A DNA stretch of 64,000 nt from Pectobacterium betavasculorum (GTDB taxonomy: Bacteria > Pseudomonadota > Gammaproteobacteria > Enterobacterales > Enterobacteriaceae), in assembly GCF_000749845.1 (NCBI RefSeq), contig NZ_JQHM01000002.1, positions 124,001 through 188,000 of the forward strand, read 5' to 3'. Shown here in pieces: positions 1 to 9,514 of this stretch (its first letter is position 1; each line of letters begins with the position of its first letter). The notes beneath the pieces were generated by a model. It ran no database searches. It was not told the origin of the DNA and was given only the letters and a program-made list of their open reading frames with translations. The position numbers and the translations under genes were made by a program.

Positions 1-49
1 ACGGCAGTGGCGAGAAAGCGGCAATGTGCCCTTTGATGAGGCGGATAAC

Positions 50-73
50 GCCTGAGCCAGAATCAGCTCAGGC
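50..73 (-). terminator. Candidate hairpin downstream of yggL
   Basis: Perfect 8-bp inverted repeat (GCCTGAGC / GCTCAGGC) around an 8-nt loop, 22 bases beyond the yggL stop codon on the minus strand. There is no clear T-run on the minus side, so a Rho-independent terminator is possible but not certain. Confidence 0.4.
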
Positions 74-94
74 ATTCCTTGATAAGACCAAGGA

Positions 95-439
95 TTACAG
101 CAGGTGTTCCGGCAGATCCCACCAGATATCGAACAGATTGCTGACTTTCACGTCCGTCAGTTTCTGCTCTTCCAACCAGCGGCTAACCAATTGGCGATGC
201 TCTTCGGTGCAGTGACCAATTTTTTGCAGACAGATCAGGCCTTCCCAGAGCAAATAACCGCTGCCTTCGAATGCCAGCCCTTTTGGTTCAATGACATCGT
301 CGACGAACTTATCCATCAGCTTATCGATATCTTCCACATCAGTGCCTTCTGGAAAGCGAAAGCTGACCGAAAAACCTAATTCCTGAAACTCATCAATGTG
401 CAGTTTTTTACGCAAACGACGGCTACGAGCTTGTGCCAT
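95..439 (-). CDS. yggL: YggL family (DUF469) protein
   Basis: A 114-residue cytoplasmic protein with a basic N-terminus (AQARSRRLRKK) followed by an acidic alpha/beta body with the motif SVSFRFPEGTD. Length and sequence match the enterobacterial YggL family, described as a 50S ribosome-associated protein. It lies directly after trmB on the same strand with a single base between the two coding regions, so they are almost certainly co-transcribed, as in E. coli. No signal peptide or membrane segment is seen. The identification is by recognition of the family; the physiological role is only loosely known. Confidence 0.93.
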   Translation of the reverse strand: MAQARSRRLRKKLHIDEFQELGFSVSFRFPEGTDVEDIDKLMDKFVDDVIEPKGLAFEGSGYLLWEGLICLQKIGHCTEEHRQLVSRWLEEQKLTDVKVSNLFDIWWDLPEHLL

Positions 440-440
440 T

Positions 441-1160
441 TTATTTTATCCTCTCAAACATCAGATCCCACACGCCATGCCCTAAACGCTGGCCGCGTGC
501 TTCAAATTTCGTCAGCGGACGGGACTCCGGCCGCACAACGTACTCATTATTATCGGAAAGATTACGGTACCCGGCGACAGACGTCATCACTTCGAGCATG
601 TGTTGCGCATAAGGTTCCCAATCTGTTGCCATATGGAACACTCCGCCAACTTTCAGCTTACTCTGCACCAGTTCGACGAACGGCACCTGCACGATACGAC
701 GTTTATTATGGCGAGCTTTGTGCCACGGGTCTGGGAAGAAGAGTTGAACCATGGACAGTGAACCATCAGGGATCATCTTCACCAGAACCTCAAGCGCATC
801 GTGACACATCACGCGCAGGTTGCTGATTTCCGCATCCTGTGCGGCAGCGAGACAGGCCCCTACGCCCGGCAGGTGAACTTCGATACCGAGGAAATTCTGC
901 TCGGGATGCTGTGCCGCCATCGTTACCAGCGATGCGCCCATCCCAAAACCGATCTCCAGCACCACGGGTGCATCGCGCCCAAATAGCGCGTTAAAATCTA
1001 CCTGCTCGGTCTGATATTCCACGCCCATCACCGGCCAGTAGTTATCCAGCGCCAGCTGTTGCCCGTTGGTCAAACGCCCCTGTCGGCGGACAAAACTACG
1101 AATACGACGCATCGGGCGTCCGTTCTCATCAAACTCCGGTGAAATGACGTTGTTAATCAT
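441..1160 (-). CDS. trmB: tRNA (guanine-N7-)-methyltransferase TrmB
   Basis: A 239-residue Rossmann-fold methyltransferase that makes m7G46 in the variable loop of tRNAs using S-adenosylmethionine. The SAM motif VLEIGFGMG lies near residue 70, and the family motifs [17 protein letters not shown] and [10 protein letters not shown] are present, the latter carrying the substrate-binding aspartate. Length equals the E. coli enzyme. It is the first gene of a trmB-yggL pair and is divergent from mutY across 160-170 bp, as in other Enterobacterales. Confidence 0.97.
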   Translation of the reverse strand: MINNVISPEFDENGRPMRRIRSFVRRQGRLTNGQQLALDNYWPVMGVEYQTEQVDFNALFGRDAPVVLEIGFGMGASLVTMAAQHPEQNFLGIEVHLPGVGACLAAAQDAEISNLRVMCHDALEVLVKMIPDGSLSMVQLFFPDPWHKARHNKRRIVQVPFVELVQSKLKVGGVFHMATDWEPYAQHMLEVMTSVAGYRNLSDNNEYVVRPESRPLTKFEARGQRLGHGVWDLMFERIK

Positions 1161-1327
1161 AAAGAGTGCTTACTTGCTGTCCGATTTCATTAAGGAAACG
1201 CGCATTATGCAAGGATACCGTGGTTTAGCAAGCCCACAGCCTCGGAAAGTTCCGGTTTACAGCACATTCACTCTGTGCTGGAATCGCTATCAAACTTTTA
1301 CCTGTCGGATAGTGATCCCATTTTATG

Positions 1328-2431
1328 ATGCAAGCGCAACAGTTCGCACATCAGGTGCTGGACTGGTATCAACGCTATGGCCGCAAAACCCTGCCATGGC
1401 AGCTTGAGAAAACTCCTTATAAAGTATGGCTATCCGAAGTGATGTTGCAACAAACGCAGGTCACCACGGTTATCCCCTATTTCCAACGCTTTATGGAACG
1501 CTTTCCCAACATCAACGCACTAGCGGCAGCGCCGCTGGATGAAGTGCTCCACTTATGGACTGGGCTGGGCTACTACGCCCGTGCGCGTAATCTACATAAA
1601 GCAGCACAGACCATCGTTTCACGCCACGGCGGCAAATTCCCGACTACCTTTGACGAAGTCGCCGCGTTACCGGGCGTTGGGCGCTCTACCGCAGGCGCAG
1701 TTTTGTCACTCTCTCTCGGTCAGCATTATCCCATTCTTGATGGCAACGTGAAGCGCGTGCTGGCACGCTGCTACGCCGTTGACGGCTGGCCGGGCAAGAA
1801 AGAGGTTGAAAAGAAGCTGTGGGCACGAAGCGAGGATGTCACCCCCGCCGAAGGCGTGAGCCAGTTTAATCAGGCGATGATGGATCTCGGCGCGATGGTT
1901 TGTACCCGCAGCCGCCCCAAGTGCGAGCTGTGTCCATTAAGTACTGGCTGCGTCGCCTACGCCAACCACAGCTGGGCACAATACCCCGGCAAGAAACCGA
2001 AGCAGACGCTGCCGGAGAAAACCGGCTGGTTCCTGCTGATGCAACAAGGCTCACAGGTTTGGCTGCAACAGCGCCCTGGCGTGGGTCTATGGGGCGGGTT
2101 ATTTTGCTTCCCACAGTTTAGCGAACGTCAGGAATTGGAACTCTGGATGCAACAACGTGGTCTGAATCCTGATGGATTGCAACAGCTTGTCGCGTTCCGC
2201 CACACATTTAGCCATTTTCATCTGGATATCGTTCCGCTCTGGTTGAACGTATCGCAGACCGATCGCTCACAAAACAGGTCCTGCATGGATGAAGGTGCGG
2301 GTCTCTGGTATAACTTAGCGCAGCCGCCGTCTGTCGGACTCGCCGCCCCGGTAGAACGTCTGCTGAGGGAGTTGGCTCACCCACAGTCAACGCTTTTAAA
2401 TGCCTGCGCAATTGATGAGGAAGAAGCATGA
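1328..2431 (+). CDS. mutY: Adenine DNA glycosylase MutY
   Basis: Removes adenine mispaired with 8-oxoguanine (GO repair). The N-terminal HhH-GPD domain shows the catalytic segment [10 protein letters not shown], the hairpin [11 protein letters not shown] and the aspartate motif [13 protein letters not shown]. The [4Fe-4S] ligands are visible as C-x6-C-x2-C-x5-C in [19 protein letters not shown]-terminal NUDIX-like domain follows ([24 protein letters not shown]). Two consecutive ATG codons occur at 1325 and 1328; the second matches the usual MQA- start. The stop overlaps yggX by ATGA, which indicates translational coupling. Confidence 0.97.
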   Translation: MQAQQFAHQVLDWYQRYGRKTLPWQLEKTPYKVWLSEVMLQQTQVTTVIPYFQRFMERFPNINALAAAPLDEVLHLWTGLGYYARARNLHKAAQTIVSRHGGKFPTTFDEVAALPGVGRSTAGAVLSLSLGQHYPILDGNVKRVLARCYAVDGWPGKKEVEKKLWARSEDVTPAEGVSQFNQAMMDLGAMVCTRSRPKCELCPLSTGCVAYANHSWAQYPGKKPKQTLPEKTGWFLLMQQGSQVWLQQRPGVGLWGGLFCFPQFSERQELELWMQQRGLNPDGLQQLVAFRHTFSHFHLDIVPLWLNVSQTDRSQNRSCMDEGAGLWYNLAQPPSVGLAAPVERLLRELAHPQSTLLNACAIDEEEA

Positions 2432-2700
2432 GCAGAACGATTTTTTGTACCGTTTTACAACGCGACGCTGAAGGGCAGGATTTCCAGCTCTATCCCGGCG
2501 ATCTGGGTAAGCGCATCTATAACGAAATTTCTAAAGAAGCCTGGGCGCAGTGGCAAACCAAGCAAACCATGCTGATCAACGAGAAAAAACTCAGCATGAT
2601 GAATGTTGACGACCGTAAGCTACTGGAACAGGAAATGATCAAGTTCCTGTTTGAAGGGAAGGACGTTCACATCGAAGGCTATACGCCTCCGAGCCATTGA
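2428..2700 (+). CDS. yggX: Probable Fe(2+)-trafficking protein YggX
   Basis: A 90-residue cytoplasmic protein with the N-terminal motif [19 protein letters not shown] containing the single conserved cysteine, and [16 protein letters not shown]. The family protects iron-sulfur enzymes such as MutY from oxidative damage. Its ATG overlaps the mutY stop codon by 4 bases, so the pair is translationally coupled, the standard enterobacterial arrangement. Confidence 0.97.
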   Translation: MSRTIFCTVLQRDAEGQDFQLYPGDLGKRIYNEISKEAWAQWQTKQTMLINEKKLSMMNVDDRKLLEQEMIKFLFEGKDVHIEGYTPPSH

Positions 2701-2704
2701 GATT

Positions 2705-2722
2705 GCGGGCTTTCGAGCCCGC
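2705..2722 (+). terminator. UUCG-loop hairpin between yggX and mltC
   Basis: GCGGGCT-TTCG-AGCCCGC: a perfect 7-bp GC-rich stem closed by a UUCG tetraloop, 5 bases after the yggX stop. There is no T-run, so it is more likely an mRNA-stabilising or attenuating hairpin than a full terminator. Confidence 0.5.
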
Positions 2723-2752
2723 TTGCGTCCCTATTCCGACACGGCTTGTTAT

Positions 2753-3826
2753 ATGAAGAAAATGTTAGCTCTGCTAGTGATTGCACCACTGCTGGTTTCC
2801 TGTTCGGGAAACAAAGGGAATACCGACAACGAAGAGTTTCTCAAGGATACCAACGCCTTCGATATTTTGATGGGGCAATTTGCCAACAACATCGAAAATA
2901 TCTGGGGGATTAATGAAGTTCTGATCGCCGGTCCGAAAGACTACGTAAAATACACCGATCAATATCAGACGCGTAGCCACATCAACTTTGATGCCGGTTC
3001 GATCACTATAGAAACTCTTTCGGCGACCAACTCCGTCGCCAGCCTGCGTCAGGCGATTATCACTACTCTGTTGATGGGTGATGACGCCAGTAACACCGAT
3101 CTGTATTCCGACGCTAACGATATTCAAATCAGCCGCGAACCGCTGCTGTACGGGCAGGTACTGGATAACACCGGACAAGCGATCCGCTGGGAAGGCCGTG
3201 CCGCCAGCTTCGCGGATTACCTGATCCAAAACCGTCTGCAAAAACGCACCTCCGGCCTGCATGTTATCTGGTCGGTCACGATCCAGCTCGTCCCTAACCA
3301 TTTGGACAAGCGTGCACACAAATACCTGCCGCTGGTGCGTAAAGCTTCTGAGCGTTACGGCATTGAAGAGTCGCTGATTCTGGCGATTATGCAGACAGAA
3401 TCCAGCTTCAACCCTTACGCCGTCAGCCGTTCCGATGCGTTGGGTCTGATGCAGGTCGTGCAGCACAGCGCAGGCCGTGATGTCTTCAAGATGAAAGGAA
3501 AATGGGGTCAGCCAAGCCGTAGCTACCTGTTCGATCCAGAACAAAATATCGATGCTGGTACGGCCTATCTGTCAATTCTGAAGAACAGCTATCTGGCCGG
3601 TATTGAAAACCCAACGTCGAAACGCTACGCCGTCATCACTGCTTATAACGGTGGCGCAGGCAGCGTGTTGCGCGTCTTCTCCAGCGATCGGGATCGCGCC
3701 GTTGGCATTATCAACAACATGTCACCGAGCGATGTCTACCAAACGCTGACGACGAAGCACCCGTCTGGTGAATCACGTCGTTACCTGTACAAAGTGAACA
3801 CGGCACAGAAAAATTATCGCCGTTAA
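2753..3826 (+). CDS. mltC: Membrane-bound lytic murein transglycosylase C
   Basis: Outer-membrane lipoprotein that cleaves peptidoglycan glycan strands. The start at 2753 gives a proper lipoprotein signal peptide ([17 protein letters not shown], lipobox LVSC, Cys17), which an upstream in-frame start would bury. The C-terminal SLT domain has the catalytic glutamate in [18 protein letters not shown], then GLMQV and the [15 protein letters not shown] motif. The 357 residues match the E. coli enzyme. It follows yggX by about 50 bp on the same strand. Confidence 0.96.
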   Translation: MKKMLALLVIAPLLVSCSGNKGNTDNEEFLKDTNAFDILMGQFANNIENIWGINEVLIAGPKDYVKYTDQYQTRSHINFDAGSITIETLSATNSVASLRQAIITTLLMGDDASNTDLYSDANDIQISREPLLYGQVLDNTGQAIRWEGRAASFADYLIQNRLQKRTSGLHVIWSVTIQLVPNHLDKRAHKYLPLVRKASERYGIEESLILAIMQTESSFNPYAVSRSDALGLMQVVQHSAGRDVFKMKGKWGQPSRSYLFDPEQNIDAGTAYLSILKNSYLAGIENPTSKRYAVITAYNGGAGSVLRVFSSDRDRAVGIINNMSPSDVYQTLTTKHPSGESRRYLYKVNTAQKNYRR

Positions 3827-3845
3827 TTCACATAAGCCACAGAAC

Positions 3846-3878
3846 GCCGCGCTACCGGTTTTACTCCGGCAGCGCGGC
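3846..3878 (+). terminator. Hairpin downstream of mltC
   Basis: GCCGCGCTACCGG / CCGGCAGCGCGGC, 13-nt arms with one mismatch around a 7-nt loop, about 20 bases after the mltC stop. Strong GC stem without a clear T-run; a likely transcript-end structure. Confidence 0.55.
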
Positions 3879-3895
3879 ATCACCAGACGAACAAT

Positions 3896-4972
3896 ATGAC
3901 CACGATTCCCTTACCGTTTATTACCGCATTTCTGCTGGTTATTTTGTTTTTTCGCATCCAGTTTCTTAAGATTCAGAATAAAGAAACTAAAAGACGCAAT
4001 ACCAAAGCAGAGGTGATATTCATCGGTGTGAGCTGTATTGCCCTGACATTGGTGGCGTTACGCTGGGGCAGTAATGTCGCTTTCCCTACGTTCATCCAGC
4101 CTGCGATTGCCGCATCAATTCCGTCGCTGCTATGGCTTTGCCTTTTCCCCTACAGCAAGCACGAACCTGACACCTTACCCCGTAGACGACAAGCGTTCTT
4201 CCTCCATTTGCTACCGCCTTTATTCACCCTTGGTGCAGGCGTAATCCAAAGTAGAACGACTATTCCGCTTATCGATATAACGCTGGTAAGTGTTTACCTC
4301 GGTTATGGAGTCTCGCTGGTTTACACCGCTCGCCATCAAACGACCGCCTCCATGTGGAAGAGCGCACCGTTTATAGCAGGATTGTATGTCCTTATCTCCG
4401 GCGCTATCGATCTGGTGATTGCACTGGATATCGCCTTTAACAACGGTAGTCACGCGGTAACCATCATTGCCGTATTCCACATTGTCATGCTGGCGATCCT
4501 GGCAATGCTTATCGTCACGCATTCTGCACGCCCGCAAGCTGAGCTTATCGTTACCGATAATCAGAAGCCGGAAGCGCCACCCGCTACCGATGATGAACAC
4601 CAGTTGGCGAAAACGTTAGATGATTTCATTCGCACTCATGCGTTGTATACCGATCCGGGGATGACGCTTCAGCGCCTGAGCAGACGCATGGGAATCCCAC
4701 TCAGACGCCTGTCCGAAACCATCAACCGCGTTCACGGCCGTAATTTCTCGCAGGTAATTAACGAATACCGAATCGAGGAGGCTAAGCGCCTTCTCAGCCA
4801 AACGGATGCGCGCATCACGGATATCATGCTGGAGAGCGGGTTTCAGACTAAATCAAACTTCAACCGAGAGTTTTTGCGGCTAACGGGCATGAGCCCTAGC
4901 GTCTGGCGTAGTCAGTACCCACTTCGGGAACAGGCTACCGTTTCCGCCACGCCGCCTGAAGAAAATCGCTGA
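3896..4972 (+). CDS. AraC-family regulator with N-terminal membrane domain
   Basis: 358 residues. Residues 1 to about 215 are strongly hydrophobic with roughly six to seven predicted membrane segments (for example FITAFLLVILFFRI, ITLVALRWG, IVMLAILAMLIVTHSA). A linker follows, then an AraC/XylS DNA-binding domain (about 235-345) with two helix-turn-helix units (GMTLQRLSRRMGIPLRRLSE and ITDIMLESGFQTKSNFNREF). Such architecture suggests a membrane-anchored regulator sensing an envelope or extracellular signal; the ligand is not evident. Its 3' end overlaps the convergent hydrolase gene by 38 bp. Confidence 0.85.
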   Translation: MTTIPLPFITAFLLVILFFRIQFLKIQNKETKRRNTKAEVIFIGVSCIALTLVALRWGSNVAFPTFIQPAIAASIPSLLWLCLFPYSKHEPDTLPRRRQAFFLHLLPPLFTLGAGVIQSRTTIPLIDITLVSVYLGYGVSLVYTARHQTTASMWKSAPFIAGLYVLISGAIDLVIALDIAFNNGSHAVTIIAVFHIVMLAILAMLIVTHSARPQAELIVTDNQKPEAPPATDDEHQLAKTLDDFIRTHALYTDPGMTLQRLSRRMGIPLRRLSETINRVHGRNFSQVINEYRIEEAKRLLSQTDARITDIMLESGFQTKSNFNREFLRLTGMSPSVWRSQYPLREQATVSATPPEENR

Positions 4973-5978
4973 TATCCTTTGCCACTTCCTGATGAATCTG
5001 CTCACGCGAACGTTCACCGCCGTCGAGACAAATCATGCCGTCTCCTGGGTTCTCAGCATTGATGATCTCAACGGCACCCGGCTTACAAAGCTGCATAAAG
5101 CTAAAGTGCGTTGCGTCAGCAATTTCCTTATAGGCTGAATGCGCGGGTGACAGCTTCCGCGCCAAATTGTGGGATTCCAGCTCAGCGGGCAGCTCGTCAT
5201 TGGGATACCCCGCCGCCATAATCAGGATGGGAATGTTTATCGCCGCCAGACTCTCTGCGGTAAACCCTCGCGCCAGCCCCATATCCAGCGAGACCACCGC
5301 GCTGATGCGCGGATCTGCAAGTGACTTATCAAGTTGCGCACGCGATGAGGCACTTTTTGCGATCTGCATCTTTTCATAGGCTTTGCAGGATGCTAGCCCG
5401 ACATGCGTCAGACAATCTCGCTCAAATTGTTCTACGCTGAAACGCCCACCAGCAAGCTCAAGCACCGTCCATCCTCCTAACGAGTGCCCCACAGCCGCAA
5501 TGCGCTTCGCATCAACCTGCCCCGTTTTCTCTGGCGTAGCGAGTAATGCCGTAATGACACGGCTGATGTCATTAGGCCGTTGCCACAGCTTCTGAGCGTT
5601 CTCCATCCGCATATCTTTAGTAGTGGTTCCTGGATGATTAGGAGCCGCGACAATATAGCCTTGTGTAACCAACGCCTGTACCAGCCAAAGCTGATTAAGC
5701 CAGTTCCCACCGTAACCGTGTGAAACCACAATCAAAGGATGTTCACCAGCTTCAGGCGCAGCATTTTGGCTCACGGCGATACCGGGAAAAACAACATTTC
5801 CCCCCACTGTCGTTATCTGTTGTGATGACGAAGCCGGATAAAAGACGGCGACGTCCAACGGCCGGTTATTGTCCCCATCGGCCAACGTTATTTGTTGAAA
5901 TCCAATACCGGCATCCGCCATAACAGCAAAACTGAGTAGTAAGTTTGTGAGCAATCCTATCGTGATACGCCATGTCAT
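4935..5978 (-). CDS. Secreted alpha/beta hydrolase (dienelactone hydrolase-like)
   Basis: 347 residues with an N-terminal signal peptide (MTWRITIGLLTNLLLSFAVMADA), so probably periplasmic or exported. The fold is alpha/beta hydrolase: oxyanion-side motif LIVVSHGYGGN, nucleophile elbow AVGHSLGG, an acid region near VVSLDMGLARG, and a late histidine in DATHFSFMQLC. It resembles the predicted dienelactone hydrolase / PAF-acetylhydrolase-like group; the natural ester substrate is not deducible. Transcribed convergently with the membrane AraC regulator and overlapping its 3' end. Confidence 0.8.
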   Translation of the reverse strand: MTWRITIGLLTNLLLSFAVMADAGIGFQQITLADGDNNRPLDVAVFYPASSSQQITTVGGNVVFPGIAVSQNAAPEAGEHPLIVVSHGYGGNWLNQLWLVQALVTQGYIVAAPNHPGTTTKDMRMENAQKLWQRPNDISRVITALLATPEKTGQVDAKRIAAVGHSLGGWTVLELAGGRFSVEQFERDCLTHVGLASCKAYEKMQIAKSASSRAQLDKSLADPRISAVVSLDMGLARGFTAESLAAINIPILIMAAGYPNDELPAELESHNLARKLSPAHSAYKEIADATHFSFMQLCKPGAVEIINAENPGDGMICLDGGERSREQIHQEVAKDISDFLQAAWRKR

Positions 5979-6194
5979 ATCTATTTCTCCGAAGTTTCTG
6001 CACTGTGAAAAACAGTATTTATAACAATGGCTTTCTTACCAATGCGACCTAAAACGCTATTTAGTACCTCTTCTTAATACACAAAAAACTACGGCCAGCA
6101 TAAGCTGACCGTATTCCCTGATATTGGCGCAAAATTTACCCGTTTTTCTTCCTGCGTTAGGACGTCAGCTTAGGTATAGAGCCAAAAAAGTCTG

Positions 6195-7028
6195 TTAACG
6201 TTTAATTTTTTTGAATTGCTGTGTAGTCGCTGTTAACGCTGTTTCTGTCGGCAACCGCTCCATGGAGCTGGCACCGTAAAAACCATCGCACTGCGGGCAG
6301 TGATCCATAATGAACTGTGCGTCCTGCGGCGTTGAAATCGGTCCGCCGTGACACAGCACAATCACATCCTTACGCACGGCCTTCGCCGCATCCGCCCAGT
6401 GGTTAATCAATGGAACACAATCTGCCAGATTAAGCGCAGTTTCTGCCCCAATGTTGCCGCCGGTCGTTAATCCCATGTGTGGCACAATAATGTCCGCGCC
6501 CGCTTTCGTCATTGCGACCGCATCTTCCGCACTGAACACATAAGGCGTGGTCAGCATGTCTTTTTCATGTGCCAGACGAATCATGTCCACTTCCAGCGCA
6601 TATCCCATACCCGTTTCTTCCAAATTGGCGCGGAAATTACCGTCAATCAGACCCACGGTTGGGAAATTCTGTACGCCAGAGAAACCCAGCGCTTTCAGGT
6701 CATCCAGAAACTTATCAAACTGACAGAAAGGATCGGTACCGTTCACCCCCGCCAGTACCGGCGTATGCTTCACAACCGGCAGTACCTCTTTAGCCATGTC
6801 CACGACGATCTCATTCGCGTTGCCGTAAGCCAACAGGCCAGCCAGCGAACCTCTCCCCGCCATACGATAGCGTCCTGAGTTGTAGATCACGATCAGATCG
6901 ATACCGCCCGCTTCTTCACATTTTGCAGAAAGCCCCGTTCCCGCACCGCCACCAATAATCGGTTCACGGCGGGCGATCATTGCGCGGAATTTTGCCAGCA
7001 GTTCCTGACGATTTATGCCTGACATCAT
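6195..7028 (-). CDS. Phosphoenolpyruvate hydrolase-like TIM-barrel protein
   Basis: 277 residues of the TIM-barrel family annotated as phosphoenolpyruvate hydrolase-like (PEP mutase/isocitrate lyase-like fold). Visible motifs are [17 protein letters not shown] near residue 20, [12 protein letters not shown], and [16 protein letters not shown]. It is the downstream partner of the Tm-1-like ATP-binding gene with a 12-bp gap, a pairing common in bacteria and in plant Tm-1-type proteins, where both domains are fused. The reaction is not established, so the name reflects fold rather than proven activity. Confidence 0.82.
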   Translation of the reverse strand: MMSGINRQELLAKFRAMIARREPIIGGGAGTGLSAKCEEAGGIDLIVIYNSGRYRMAGRGSLAGLLAYGNANEIVVDMAKEVLPVVKHTPVLAGVNGTDPFCQFDKFLDDLKALGFSGVQNFPTVGLIDGNFRANLEETGMGYALEVDMIRLAHEKDMLTTPYVFSAEDAVAMTKAGADIIVPHMGLTTGGNIGAETALNLADCVPLINHWADAAKAVRKDVIVLCHGGPISTPQDAQFIMDHCPQCDGFYGASSMERLPTETALTATTQQFKKIKR

Positions 7029-7040
7029 GCTTCTCTCTTC

Positions 7041-8249
7041 TTATTTCAATAACGCCCGAAACGCATCGACAGCCGCGTGGGCAAATAAAGGATCGTTGAT
7101 ATGGAAAGGCAGACGAATAATCTGTCGTCTTGCCGTTTGCTGGACGACGCTCTCCAGTGTACTGATAAACGCGTCACGCGCTTCTGGATGCCAGAATGCC
7201 TGATCCGGCGCATCCAGTGCGGAAAAGCCACCTTCTGGGATCAGGAAGCGAACCTCGCCTTCACAGCGGTTAAGCTTCTCTCCAATCCAGCGCGCCATCG
7301 CAATGTTCTCGTCTATCGTGGTACGCATCAGGGTGACCTGCGCGTTGTGGTTGTAGAACAGGCGATGTGCGTATTTCTCCGGCACGCTGGCAGGAGAACC
7401 AAAATTAACCATATCCAGCGCACCGCAGGATGCCACGTAAGGCACCTGCGTCTTAGCTATCGCATCAAACCGTTCCGGCCCACAGGCCAGCACGCCATCA
7501 AACAGTAAATCGCACACTTCAGTCGTGGTGAGGTCGAGCACGCCAGTGAGCAAATGGCTGTCCACTAGCTTTTCCATCGCTTTGCCGCCGCTGCCCGTCG
7601 CGTGAAAGACCAGACAGTCAAATTCCGCTTCCAGCAATTTACTGGCTTCCTGAATACAGGGTGTCGTGACACCAAACATGGTCAGGCCAATAGCGGGCTT
7701 ATCTTCATGGTGTTCCTGAATATGAAACTTCACGGCTCCGGCAATCTGGTGCGCCGCGTTGCCGAGAACCTGACGAGAAATACGGTTCAGACCCGCCACA
7801 TCGGTAACGGAATACATCATGCTGATATCGCTGGCACCGATGTAGCCGGAAATGTCGCCGGAGGCCATCGTCGAGACCATCAGCTTGGGCATACCAATCG
7901 GTAAAGCCTGCATGGCGGGCGTGATCAACGCCGTACCGCCGGAACCACCAAGACCAAGTACCCCGGCAATATCATCGCGCGACAGCATGAAGTGTTCGAA
8001 TGCGATGGCCATGGCGCTAATCGCCCGCCCTCTGTCGTGGCTGAACACCGCCGACGCCCCCTCCGGGTGGTAAGAGGCCACCGTTTCTGCGCTGATATCT
8101 GTTGTATCCAACGTCAGTGAATGCGTTGACAGATCGACAGTGACCGTTTTCAAGCCCGTCGCGATAATAAGATTGCGGACATAAGCCTGTTCTTTCCCTT
8201 TAGTATCCGCTGTACTTGCAATATAAACGCTGCCAACTTCACTTCCCAT
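7041..8249 (-). CDS. Tm-1-like ATP-binding domain protein (UPF0261)
   Basis: 402 residues matching the UPF0261/Tm-1-like N-terminal domain family. Motifs: [13 protein letters not shown] at the N-terminus, [15 protein letters not shown] near residue 100, and [17 protein letters not shown]. The ATG at 8249 is preceded by GGGAGGGATACCAA, a strong Shine-Dalgarno. First gene of a two-gene operon with the TIM-barrel protein and divergent from a TetR-type regulator, which probably controls it. The plant homologue inhibits tobamovirus replication, but the bacterial role is unknown. Confidence 0.85.
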   Translation of the reverse strand: MGSEVGSVYIASTADTKGKEQAYVRNLIIATGLKTVTVDLSTHSLTLDTTDISAETVASYHPEGASAVFSHDRGRAISAMAIAFEHFMLSRDDIAGVLGLGGSGGTALITPAMQALPIGMPKLMVSTMASGDISGYIGASDISMMYSVTDVAGLNRISRQVLGNAAHQIAGAVKFHIQEHHEDKPAIGLTMFGVTTPCIQEASKLLEAEFDCLVFHATGSGGKAMEKLVDSHLLTGVLDLTTTEVCDLLFDGVLACGPERFDAIAKTQVPYVASCGALDMVNFGSPASVPEKYAHRLFYNHNAQVTLMRTTIDENIAMARWIGEKLNRCEGEVRFLIPEGGFSALDAPDQAFWHPEARDAFISTLESVVQQTARRQIIRLPFHINDPLFAHAAVDAFRALLK

Positions 8250-8291
8250 TTGGTATCCCTCCCACCGTTAGCGAAACAATTAACATATTGA

Positions 8292-8308
8292 TATAGTTAA
8301 CAACTATA
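8292..8308. promoter_or_regulatory. Candidate operator (TATAGTT-aac-AACTATA)
   Basis: Perfect 7-bp inverted repeat with a 3-bp centre in the gap between the UPF0261 operon and the divergent tetR gene. Size and place suit a TetR-family binding site; no experiment is implied. Confidence 0.4.
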
Positions 8309-8388
8309 AGAAACCAAAAACAGAAAAGATTAATTTATCGCCATATTGAGACCTGAGTATCATAAAGACAAATCATTAAATACCCAAA

Positions 8389-8404
8389 TGAGACAAAAGT
8401 CTCA
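8389..8404. promoter_or_regulatory. Candidate operator (TGAGAC-aaaa-GTCTCA)
   Basis: Perfect 6-bp inverted repeat with a 4-bp centre in the same divergent intergenic region. A further half-site TGAGAC occurs at 8347-8352. A second candidate operator for the TetR protein. Confidence 0.4.
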
Positions 8405-8538
8405 AAATGTTATGTATGCCAACACATTACCAGTAAGAAAGCTTGACGTGGCACAAGAATCACTCAATTTGCTATAGTTCAGGCGATAACGCCGTGCTGC
8501 CTGATAGCTTGCGCCCAGAAAAATTCAATGAGGTCTAT

Positions 8539-9168
8539 GTGATTGAACAGGATGAAAAACTGACATCAACACGGGCGAAAACCCGTCGTTTACTGATTGA
8601 TACCGCCATGAATATGTTTGATCAAGGCATATTCCCTTCCATTACCGATATTGCCGCTGCGGCTCAACTTTCACGCGCGACCGCCTACCGTTATTTTCCC
8701 ACGCAAAGCGCATTAGTTTCAGCCGTTGTTGGCGAAAGCCTTGGTCCGATTCTGGCTTGGCATCCGACACAACCAGACGCCAGCGAACGCGTTGCCGAAC
8801 TGCTGCGTTTTGCTTACCCAAGGATGCTGGAGCATGAAGGTGCGCTGCGTGCCGCACTGCACCTTTCACTTCAACAATGGGCAGACCGCCGTTCTAATCG
8901 TCTTCATACCGATACGCTGACACGCGGGAATCGTAAACGGCTGCTCAAAATTGCCACCGAACCATTGGAAGGAAAAATCCCGCCAGACGCGCAACAGCGG
9001 GTGATTTATGCCTTATCGCTCATTTATGGTTCCGAAGTTTTTCTGGTACTGAAAGATATCTGGAATCTGGAGGAGGACAGCATTCAGGATGTCACGCAGT
9101 GGGTTGCCAAAGCCATTTTACGGCAGGCGGAAGAAGATGCCATGCAGGCCAATTCACAGAAAATTTAA
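8539..9168 (+). CDS. TetR/AcrR-family transcriptional regulator
   Basis: 209 residues from the GTG at 8539, chosen because TGAGGTC lies just upstream and because this places the HTH at the usual position; a longer TTG start at 8443 adds an atypical leader. The N-terminal HTH reads SITDIAAAAQLSRATAYRYF, typical of TetR proteins. The C-terminal ligand domain is of unknown specificity. It is divergent from the Tm-1-like / TIM-barrel operon and separated from it by a region with two palindromes, so local control is the natural inference. Confidence 0.87.
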   Translation: MIEQDEKLTSTRAKTRRLLIDTAMNMFDQGIFPSITDIAAAAQLSRATAYRYFPTQSALVSAVVGESLGPILAWHPTQPDASERVAELLRFAYPRMLEHEGALRAALHLSLQQWADRRSNRLHTDTLTRGNRKRLLKIATEPLEGKIPPDAQQRVIYALSLIYGSEVFLVLKDIWNLEEDSIQDVTQWVAKAILRQAEEDAMQANSQKI

Positions 9169-9514
9169 CGAAAGACAGTAACGCCGTATCTCGCTACGTT
9201 GCTGGCGCGGATACTAGCGGGTAATTCATCACCTTTTTCTGTTCATCCCGCCCCGGATATCCATTGCGTAGCTGGGGCGGTGAGGTTTATTTCCCGTTGA
9301 GTCTCCCACACGCCCTCATCCTCTGACACACTTTCCTTCTCTCCATTTTTTGCCACAGGACGCAGGAAAAGGTAGCATCGCTGCCGTTGTTTTCTGCCAT
9401 GCGTTCAACGCACAATAAGAAATGTCGCAGGTAAAAACATAATCATTTGAGTTTTAAATAATAATAGCGAACGTCACCACGGGATGCGTGACAGACAGGA
9501 AAACACCGACATCA
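9169..9514. other. Intergenic region with one hairpin
   Basis: No gene seen. It contains a hairpin at 9248-9280 (CCGCCCC / GGGGCGG, 19-nt loop), a possible tetR transcript end, and then an AT-rich stretch near 9440-9475 that probably holds the ansP promoter. Confidence 0.4.

Noticed and set aside
2651..2752. Upstream extension of the MltC frame
   Set aside because: It lies over the end of yggX and would bury the lipoprotein signal peptide that starts at 2753.
2774..3544. 256-codon minus-strand frame opposite mltC
   Set aside because: Shadow of a well-supported lipoprotein gene, with no start signal or domain.
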